This document shows, one piece after another, positions 58,063 through 64,000 of a DNA stretch of 64,000 nt. The notes beneath the pieces were generated by a model that ran no database searches, was not told the origin of the DNA, and saw only the letters and a program-made list of their open reading frames with translations. Within the stretch, counting starts at the first letter, position 1; every line of letters starts with the position of its first letter. The stretch is from assembly GCF_003852515.1 (NCBI RefSeq), contig NZ_QAJK01000044.1, positions 33,777 through 97,776 on the forward strand, given 5' to 3'. A program made the position numbers and the translations under genes. This DNA comes from Variovorax sp. KBW07. Its GTDB lineage: Bacteria; Pseudomonadota; Gammaproteobacteria; Burkholderiales; Burkholderiaceae_C.

Positions 58063-59221
58063 TCCCAGCTGGCTGCTGATCAGCCTGCCCGTCGCCTTCG
58101 TGCTGGGCTGGCTCGCATCGCGCTTCGACATTCGCCAGCTCAAGCTCGAAAACAGGCAAGCCCCCAAGGCCTACTTTCGCGGCCTCAACTTCCTTCTGAA
58201 CGAGCAGCAGGACCAGGCCATCGACGCCTTCATCGAGGCCGTGCAGAACGACCCCGACACGCAAGAGCTGCACTTCGCGCTCGGCAACCTGTTCCGCCGC
58301 CGTGGCGAGTACCAACGCGCCGTGCGCGTGCACGAGCACTTGCTGGGCCGTGGCGACCTGAGCCGCAGCGACCGCGAACGCGCCCAGCACGCGCTGGCGC
58401 AAGACTTCCTGCGCGCCGGCCTGCTCGACCGCGCCGAGGCCGCGCTGCAGAAGCTTGAAGGCACGCGCTACGAAAACGAGGCGCGGCTCTCGCTGCTGGC
58501 CATCTACGAACGCTCGCGCGAATGGGCCCAGGCCGCCGCCGTGGCGCAAAAACTCGACGAGTCCGACCAGGCCAGCTACAGCACGCGGCGCGCCCATCAC
58601 CTGTGCGAACAGGCCACCGAGCGCGTGGCCGCCGGCGAACTGTCCGGTGCGGCCAAGCTGCTGGCCCAGGCGGTCGAGCTGGCCCCGCAGGCACCTCGCC
58701 CGGCCATCGACACCGCCATGCTCCAGCTGCGCAACAACGAAGCTGCCGCAGCCTTCGACACGCTCGTTGCCCTTAGCGAAACCGCCCCACTCGCGTTGCC
58801 GCTCTACGCAGCCGCATTGCAGCAGGCCGCGGTGGCGGCACACCGCGAAGGCGAAGCGCTGGCGTTGCTGCAGCGGCGCTATGTCGAGTCGCCGTCGATC
58901 GACGTGCTCGAAGCATTGATCGCACTCGGCGGCACGCCCACCGCCACCGAACAGAACCAGGCCCCCACGCCGCGCGACGGCTACATCGCCCACCTCGCGC
59001 AGCAACCGTCGCTGGTGGCCGCGTCGCGCTGGCTGGCCGGCGAAAAGTTCGAGCACGAGCAGTTCCATCCGCAAGTGCAACGCGCGCTCGACCAGGCCAC
59101 TCGGCCGCTGATGCGCTACCGCTGCGCGGCCTGCGGTTTCGAGGCGCACCAGTACTTCTGGCACTGCCCCGGCTGCCAGGCCTGGGACAGTTATCCGCCG
59201 CGCCGCGTCGAAGAACTTTGA
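58052..59221 (+). CDS. lapB: Lipopolysaccharide assembly protein B
   Basis: A 389-aa protein. The N-terminal membrane anchor (WLLISLPVAFVLGWLASRF) is followed by TPR repeats (AKAYFRGLNFLLNEQQDQAIDAFIEAVQNDPDTQELHFALGNLFRRRGEYQRAV, in several copies). A C-terminal rubredoxin-like zinc finger is present (YRCAACGF, HCPGCQAW). It controls LpxC turnover and so the rate of lipid A synthesis. It overlaps lapA by 11 bp. Confidence 0.93.
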   Translation: MDFDPSWLLISLPVAFVLGWLASRFDIRQLKLENRQAPKAYFRGLNFLLNEQQDQAIDAFIEAVQNDPDTQELHFALGNLFRRRGEYQRAVRVHEHLLGRGDLSRSDRERAQHALAQDFLRAGLLDRAEAALQKLEGTRYENEARLSLLAIYERSREWAQAAAVAQKLDESDQASYSTRRAHHLCEQATERVAAGELSGAAKLLAQAVELAPQAPRPAIDTAMLQLRNNEAAAAFDTLVALSETAPLALPLYAAALQQAAVAAHREGEALALLQRRYVESPSIDVLEALIALGGTPTATEQNQAPTPRDGYIAHLAQQPSLVAASRWLAGEKFEHEQFHPQVQRALDQATRPLMRYRCAACGFEAHQYFWHCPGCQAWDSYPPRRVEEL

Positions 59222-59348
59222 CCACGATCCTGAACAATAGTCACCGGGGCATGCTTGCCCCCTTCAGGGGTCAACGCCCCGCTTCCTGAACCCGTTGAGC
59301 CAAAGCCGGCGTTCTTGCCGGCTATATCAAAAATCAGGGAGTTCAGTC

Positions 59349-59669
59349 ATGTTCAAGAAAATCCTGGCCGCCACGGCCATGCTGTTTGCGCTCGTTTCCT
59401 TCGCAGCGGTCGATGCCAACAAGGGCACGGCCGCCGATCTCGACGGCATCAAGGGCGTTGGTCCTTCGATGTCCAAGCGCATCCTCGATGCACGCAAGGA
59501 GAGCGAGTTCAAGGACTGGTCCGACCTCATGCAGCGCGTCAAGGGCGTGAAAGAGAAGAAGGCAGCCAAGCTGTCGGCTGAGGGCCTGACGGTCAATGGG
59601 CAAGCCTTCGGCGGCGCGCCCGCCGCGGCTGCGCCGGCCAAGACGGCCAAGGCACCCGCCAAGCCGTAA
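59349..59669 (+). CDS. ComEA-like helix-hairpin-helix DNA-binding protein
   Basis: A 106-aa protein with a signal peptide (FKKILAATAMLFALVSFAAVDA) and two helix-hairpin-helix motifs (LDGIKGVGPSMSKRIL and VKGVKEKKAAKLS). A Pro/Ala/Lys tail follows. Such proteins bind DNA in the periplasm for uptake in natural transformation. A terminator follows. Confidence 0.88.
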   Translation: MFKKILAATAMLFALVSFAAVDANKGTAADLDGIKGVGPSMSKRILDARKESEFKDWSDLMQRVKGVKEKKAAKLSAEGLTVNGQAFGGAPAAAAPAKTAKAPAKP

Positions 59670-59702
59670 CGCACCGCCTTGCCAGCAATGGCAAGCCATG
59701 AG

Positions 59703-59727
59703 AAGCCGCCATCTGGCGGCTTTTTTC
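59703..59727 (+). terminator. Terminator after the ComEA-like gene
   Basis: An 8-bp stem AAGCCGCC/GGCGGCTT with a 4-nt loop and a T-run. Confidence 0.88.
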
Positions 59728-59771
59728 ATGCCTTCAGCGCAAGGCCCACACCGCACGCACCCCGCAGCGAG

Positions 59772-60494
59772 TCAATCCGCCGCGCGCCATCGCCCCGAGT
59801 CCGGGCACAAGCTGGCCCGCGCACCGTTCACCCGAACCTGCTCTTCATCAAGTTGCGATGCGGTCGAAGGGTCGGTGTCGAAGGCGACCTGAAGTACGCG
59901 ACCTACGTCGGCGTCTTCGATGGGCAACTCCCATGTCAGGAACAACTGCGTGCAGTCCTTGTCGGGCGCGAAGTCGGCCGCATCGAAGCCGCTGCCGCCG
60001 CGCCGGATGACGGCATGCGGCTGGCCGGTATCGAAGATCAACACCGTGCCGCGCACCAGTGGAATGCAATGGCCCGCAACGGGGAAGTGCACGTCCAGCC
60101 CCTTGTCTTCGCTCAGGAAGAGATTGCAGAAAGCCGCGCCGCCGTATTGCGCGCCGTCGTGGTGGTACTTCGCGCCGCGGCAGGCCATCAGCGCCACGTC
60201 GCTGGCCGCAAGCGCCTCGAGCAGCCCCAGCGTGCGCGTCCAGTCCGACGCGGCCTGCACGCAGCGCTTGTAGTCCGGCCATCGCGTGCGTGCGCGCGCC
60301 AACGGCAAGGCCTCCACATCACCCGGTTCCAGCACCATGCGCGTCGCAATTTCGCGCTCCCAATCGGCGGTCAGCCGCGCGGGAGGCTCTGGCACATCGA
60401 CCGTGCCCCACAGCACGACATCGCTCACGCTTCGGCTGCGAATGGCATCGCCACTCCAGTAGTAGGAAGTCAGCAGGTCTTTCACGCGATGCAA
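59772..60494 (-). CDS. Possible 2OG-Fe(II) oxygenase-type protein
   Basis: A 240-aa soluble protein. A double-stranded beta-helix pattern is visible: YHHDGAQYGGAAFCNLFLSED with a possible HxD, VHFPVAGHCIPLVRGTVLIFDTGQPHAVI with a possible distal His. It may bind iron; no family name is certain. It lies downstream of the LysR gene on the same strand. Confidence 0.55.
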   Translation of the reverse strand: MHRVKDLLTSYYWSGDAIRSRSVSDVVLWGTVDVPEPPARLTADWEREIATRMVLEPGDVEALPLARARTRWPDYKRCVQAASDWTRTLGLLEALAASDVALMACRGAKYHHDGAQYGGAAFCNLFLSEDKGLDVHFPVAGHCIPLVRGTVLIFDTGQPHAVIRRGGSGFDAADFAPDKDCTQLFLTWELPIEDADVGRVLQVAFDTDPSTASQLDEEQVRVNGARASLCPDSGRWRAAD

Positions 60495-60552
60495 GCAAGG
60501 GTGCGGAGGGTTGAAGCGGCGCGGCTCATCGGGACCAGTGTAGACAGGCCCG

Positions 60553-61458
60553 TCAGTGAAACTCTTCCGACAGCATGCGGCCGAGCCCCGATGCGGCGGG
60601 TCCGAACTGCCGGTCGATGCGGCGTATCAGGTACAGCGCCAGCGGCTTCGACGCGCGGGCCCGGTGCGCGGCCAGCGTGACCCGCGCGAGCCGCTTGCCC
60701 TTGATGTCGGCCTCCACCATCCAGAGCGGCAGGTTTCCCCATCCGACGCCCGCCACGATGAGCGCGTGCTTGGTGGCGATGTCGCTCACGCGGTAGGTCT
60801 TCTGCGACAGCACGCCGAAGTTGCGCCCCTGCGAGCGCTCGGAGGGGTCGGCGACAACGATCTGCAGGTGGTCCGAAAGATCGACCGTGGTCCACCCGGC
60901 CTTTGCCTTGGGCCGCGCCAGCGCATGGTCCGCGCGGCACACGGCGACCATGCCCGCGATGTCGGCGATGGTTTCGGATGCGATGTGCGCGTCTTGTTCT
61001 TCCGCGGTGGTCAGGCCCAGGTCGCACGCACCGCCCAGCACCTTGCTCAGCGCCGAGGTCATGGGCGCGGTTTCAAGCTCCAGCCGCACGCTCGGAAACT
61101 CCGTATGAAACCGGTGGACGACGGCCCCCATGCGCGGCAACGGCAGCAGCGGATCGAGCGCCACCCGAAGCTCGGCCTCGACGCCCTGGCTGAAGCTGTT
61201 GGCACGCGCGCGAAACGCGTCCGCCTTGATCAGCAGCGTCCGGGCTTCCGCGAGCAAGGTCGCGCCGGCCTCGGTGAGCACCGGCCGATGCAGCGACCGG
61301 TCGAACAGCGGCAGCCGCAACTCCGATTCGAGGTTCGCGATGGCACTGCTCAGGCCCGATTGCGCACGCCCCAACGACCTTGCCGCCGCACGGAACGAGC
61401 CCCTGTCGGCAATCGATACGAAGACGCGAAGCTGATCGAGTGTGAGGGCATCCAACAT
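60553..61458 (-). CDS. LysR-family transcriptional regulator
   Basis: A 301-aa protein. The N-terminal winged helix (LDQLRVFVSIADRGSFRAAARSLGRAQSGLSSAIANLESELRLPLFDR) is standard LysR. The substrate domain follows. It is divergent from the operon at 61557 with a 98-bp gap, so it probably controls that operon. The inducer is unknown. Confidence 0.93.
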   Translation of the reverse strand: MLDALTLDQLRVFVSIADRGSFRAAARSLGRAQSGLSSAIANLESELRLPLFDRSLHRPVLTEAGATLLAEARTLLIKADAFRARANSFSQGVEAELRVALDPLLPLPRMGAVVHRFHTEFPSVRLELETAPMTSALSKVLGGACDLGLTTAEEQDAHIASETIADIAGMVAVCRADHALARPKAKAGWTTVDLSDHLQIVVADPSERSQGRNFGVLSQKTYRVSDIATKHALIVAGVGWGNLPLWMVEADIKGKRLARVTLAAHRARASKPLALYLIRRIDRQFGPAASGLGRMLSEEFH

Positions 61459-61556
61459 GATCGTTTTATGTGATCGGTTTGATCTAAATTTTATCAATTG
61501 TGCAGATCATTCTGCTGCGAGAGCATTCATGCATTCGTTCCCCAGGAAGAAAAGCC

Positions 61557-62138
61557 ATGAAGAAAGCAATCGTCTACGAGGCCACCGGCGCGGACGCCAG
61601 GCGTGATCGCATCCAGCGCAAGAACCTGACCATCGTCGCCGTCGGCCACCCCGGCGAACTGCCCGACGTTGCGACGGACCTCGCGCGAGACGGCGTGCAG
61701 CTCATCGAACTCTGCGGCGGCGTGTCGCCCCGGTGGCGCCCCGTCGTCAGCGCGGCCGCCGGTCCGCGCGTGCGGGTCAGCTCCGTGATGTTCGGCTTCG
61801 AATCGCTGATACCTGCCGTGCGCTTCAACAAGGCCTATGTCGACGGCGCGCCGCCGCCGGTGGCCTTCCTCTTCATCGAGGCCAACGCTCATCCGGGCAG
61901 GGACAGCTTCACGCAGAAATTTCCGCCGCTGAGCACGACCTTCGTTCCCGTTCCCGACGAAGTGTCCGCGGCCTTCGTTGCGCGGGACCTGGCGGCCGAT
62001 GGCATCGGCTTGATCGAGCTGTATGGCGGCTTCACCAGCGCGGGTGCGGCGGCGGTCATCGATGCCGTGCAGGGGCGCGTGCCGGTCGGCGTCGGCAGCT
62101 TCACGCTCGAAGCCACGCTGTCGAAAGGCACGGCATGA
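61557..62138 (+). CDS. DUF6506-like tandem-repeat protein
   Basis: A 193-aa protein made of two similar halves. The first has LPDVATDLARDGVQLIELCGGVSPRWRPVV and the second AAFVARDLAADGIGLIELYGGFTSAGAAAV. The pattern resembles a small family (DUF6506) of single-copy proteins. The function is unknown. First gene of the LysR-linked operon; its stop overlaps the next start as ATGA. Confidence 0.75.
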   Translation: MKKAIVYEATGADARRDRIQRKNLTIVAVGHPGELPDVATDLARDGVQLIELCGGVSPRWRPVVSAAAGPRVRVSSVMFGFESLIPAVRFNKAYVDGAPPPVAFLFIEANAHPGRDSFTQKFPPLSTTFVPVPDEVSAAFVARDLAADGIGLIELYGGFTSAGAAAVIDAVQGRVPVGVGSFTLEATLSKGTA

Positions 62139-63178
62139 AGGCCCGCATCCAACCGACCATCGCCCACGCCGGCGCATCGCCGCAAGACCGCAGCCGTGAC
62201 ATCGAACTGATCGTCGGCGTCGTCTCGCAAGTCGAAGCGATGCAGCGCAAGTGCGATGTCGAAGGGTTCACCCGCCTGATCGCACCCGAGGCCGCGTGGG
62301 TGACCGCATTCGGACGGCGGCTCACCGGCTGGCCGCAGATCCATGCCTTCACCTCCAGCGTGCTGCCGATGTTCGCGGCCGGCAACGAATACGCCATCTA
62401 CGACGCGGAACACATCACCTTCCTGGCCGACACCGTGGCCGCCGTCAATGTGCGCCAGCAAGCCGTCGATGCCAACGGTGCCCTGCTGGAAGGGCGCACC
62501 GAAGGGCGGCCCCTGTACGTGATGCGCAAGCAGGACAGCGGTTGGCTGATTGCCGTGGGCCAGAACACCCTTTTCCAGCAGACCGAAATCGCCACGCAAC
62601 AACAAAACATCGAAGACCGCGACGGCACGCCCCAGGGCCACGGCACGCCCCAGGGCCACGGCAAGACCGAGCCCAAGCCCCAAGACCAAGGACCTTTCAT
62701 GACCCAACGTTCCATTCAGCACACCACCTTCGTCATCGAGCGCAGCTACGCGGCCAGCCCCACACGGGTCTTCGAGGCCTTCGCCGATCCCGCCATCAAG
62801 CGGCGCTGGTTCATCGACGCCGAAGGCTGGACCACCGAGGAGTTCAGCGCCGACTTCGTGGAAGGCGGCAGCGAGCGCAGCCGCTCCCGCTTCGGCGACG
62901 GGCCGCTCGTGAGCAACGAAACCATCTATCACGAGATCGTGCCAGGCCATCGCATCGTGCTCAGCTACACGATGACCATCGGCGGCAAGCGCGTCTCGGT
63001 GTCCTCGGTCTCCATCGAGTTCACCGCCGAAGCTTCCGGCACGCGGCTCGTCTACACCGAGCATGGCGCCTTCCTCGATGGCGCCGACAAGCCGGCCGAC
63101 CGCGAAGCCGGCTGGCGCGAGCTCCTCGATGCCCTTGCCGCGCAACTCGACCGCCAGGCCGAAAGAGAAAACGCCTGA
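62135..63178 (+). CDS. Fusion of SnoaL/SgcJ-like and SRPBCC (AHSA1-like) domains
   Basis: A 347-aa protein. Residues about 15-150 are an NTF2-like SgcJ domain (EAMQRKCDVEGFTRLIAPEAAWVTAFG, RQQAVDANGALLEGR). Residues about 190-345 are an SRPBCC domain (IERSYAASPTRVFEAFADPAIKRRWF, GHRIVLSYTMTIGGKRVS, TRLVYTEHGAFLDG). The linker has GTPQGHG twice, made by an 18-bp direct repeat. An internal ATG at 62700 with AAGGAC upstream may still allow separate translation of the second domain. Confidence 0.75.
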   Translation: MKARIQPTIAHAGASPQDRSRDIELIVGVVSQVEAMQRKCDVEGFTRLIAPEAAWVTAFGRRLTGWPQIHAFTSSVLPMFAAGNEYAIYDAEHITFLADTVAAVNVRQQAVDANGALLEGRTEGRPLYVMRKQDSGWLIAVGQNTLFQQTEIATQQQNIEDRDGTPQGHGTPQGHGKTEPKPQDQGPFMTQRSIQHTTFVIERSYAASPTRVFEAFADPAIKRRWFIDAEGWTTEEFSADFVEGGSERSRSRFGDGPLVSNETIYHEIVPGHRIVLSYTMTIGGKRVSVSSVSIEFTAEASGTRLVYTEHGAFLDGADKPADREAGWRELLDALAAQLDRQAERENA

Positions 63179-63213
63179 CCCGCATGCACGCCCGAAACTC
63201 AGACCCGCAAACC

Positions 63214-63831
63214 ATGAAGACCCACCCGGCCCTTGCCCTTATCGAACAACGCGTCTCCGCCAACCGCTTCGATCCCACCCATGTGCTGCACAGCGACGAG
63301 ATCGAAGCGCTGATCCGCCTCGCCACGCGAGCCCCCACCGCCTACCACCTGCAGAACTGGCGCTTCATTGCCGCGCGCACGCCACAGGTCAAGGCGCGGC
63401 TGCGGCGTGTGGCGCAAGACCAGCCCAAGGTCACCGAAGCGGCCGTCACCTTCATCGTCTGCGGCCTGCTGCCCGACCACGACACCCTCGCCGAAAGGCT
63501 CGGGCCTTTCGTCGACACCGGCCTCATGTCCCCGAACACGGTGGCCGGCTGGCGCGAAGGCGCGCGGCTGCAGTACGAAGACCCCACGACCGCCCGCGAC
63601 GAGGCCGTGCGCACCGCCACCTTCGGCGCGGCGACGCTGATCCACGCCGCCGAAGCGCTGGGCCTCGTCTCGGGGCCGATGGTCGGCTTCGACCCCGCCG
63701 GCGTGAGCCGCGAGTTCGGATTGCAGCCGCATGAGGTGCCCGTCGTGCTGGTGGCCGTCGGCCGGGCCGCACCCGGCAACTGGCCGCAAAAGCCGCGCCG
63801 CCCGCTCGCCGAAGTGCTCGACATCCTGTGA
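63214..63831 (+). CDS. Nitroreductase-family protein
   Basis: A 205-aa flavoenzyme of the nitroreductase fold. It starts LALIEQRVSANRFDP and has LATRAPTAYHLQNWRFIAARTP (FMN-binding), then LGLVSGPMVGFDP and a late VVLVAVGRAAPGNWPQKPRR. ATG 63184 is a possible alternative start. It probably reduces quinones or nitro compounds with NAD(P)H. Confidence 0.85.
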   Translation: MKTHPALALIEQRVSANRFDPTHVLHSDEIEALIRLATRAPTAYHLQNWRFIAARTPQVKARLRRVAQDQPKVTEAAVTFIVCGLLPDHDTLAERLGPFVDTGLMSPNTVAGWREGARLQYEDPTTARDEAVRTATFGAATLIHAAEALGLVSGPMVGFDPAGVSREFGLQPHEVPVVLVAVGRAAPGNWPQKPRRPLAEVLDIL

Positions 63832-64000
63832 AGCTCCGCGCTTCCGACCTGCTGCTCACCGCCATCGCGCCGGCCATCTGGGGCAGCACCTACATCGTCA
63901 CGACCGAGTTTCTTGCGGGCTTGCCGCCGCTGACGGTCGCCATGCTGCGCGCGCTCCCCGCCGGCCTGCTGCTCCTGCTCTTCGTGCGGCAATTGCCCAA
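63828..64000 (+). CDS. EamA/DMT-type transporter, 5' part
   Basis: The first 57 codons of a membrane protein from GTG 63828, overlapping the nitroreductase stop. It has the pattern LLTAIAPAIWGSTYIVTTEFL followed by LTVAMLRALPAGLLLLLF, the first two helices of drug/metabolite exporters. It is cut by the window end. Confidence 0.8.
   Translation, partial: MKLRASDLLLTAIAPAIWGSTYIVTTEFLAGLPPLTVAMLRALPAGLLLLLFVRQLP

Overview
The window reads as a high-GC betaproteobacterial chromosome of the Comamonadaceae, most likely Variovorax or a close relative. The evidence is the core block at 44.5-59.7 kb (gph-ubiG-ompA-gyrA-DUF2059-serC-pheA-tyrA-aroA/cmk-rpsA-ihfB-lapA-lapB-comEA), the fused aroA-cmk gene, and an ssrA (tmRNA) gene whose tag peptide is ANDERFALAA. 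Genus is inferred from memory of gene order and families; no search was run.

Layout. (1) 1-2.8 kb: a small GTPase next to two roadblock/LC7 proteins, then two small hypothetical genes. (2) 2.8-7.2 kb: accessory DNA with a phage-type DUF2591-like gene, a membrane acyltransferase with an SGNH domain, a secreted polysaccharide deacetylase, and the decayed 3' end of a tyrosine integrase. (3) 7.2-44.16 kb: an apparently complete temperate podovirus-like prophage integrated into the 3' end of ssrA, bounded by a 29-bp direct repeat (7197-7225 and 44129-44157). (4) 44.13-59.7 kb: ssrA and core housekeeping genes. (5) 59.7-64 kb: a LysR regulator divergent from a small enzyme/transporter operon that runs off the end.

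The prophage is organised in blocks. At its left edge is a low-GC cassette with a Kiwa-like anti-phage pair (KwaA membrane protein, KwaB/DUF4868 protein) and an unknown 160-aa gene. Next is an SOS cassette: a perfect CTGT-N8-ACAG LexA box between divergent genes, followed by an SRAP (YedK/HMCES-like) gene. The late operon lies on the minus strand from about 32.9 down to 11.4 kb: terminase small and large subunits, portal, scaffold, SU10-like major capsid protein, head-tail adaptor, fibres, large internal/ejection-type proteins, holin, endolysin, and overlapping Rz/Rz1. A cupin and a 2-oxoglutarate/Fe(II) oxygenase-like gene sit inside this operon. The early minus operon (40.5 to 35.2 kb) holds Cro, a CII-like activator, an O-like replication protein, a T7 gp4-like primase-helicase and a zinc-finger Q-like protein. 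On the plus strand are a CI/S24-type repressor, two unknown genes, an excisionase and the integrase next to attR.

The most interesting points are the prophage-borne Kiwa-like module beside attL; evidence for serial integration at ssrA (an integrase remnant with the catalytic Tyr changed to His just outside attL); a set of five repressor-operator-like palindromes at both ends of the repressor gene, one of them overlapping its stop codon; the SOS cassette; the oxygenase/cupin pair among virion genes; and several short genes with good ribosome binding sites (30718-30852, 34108-34200).
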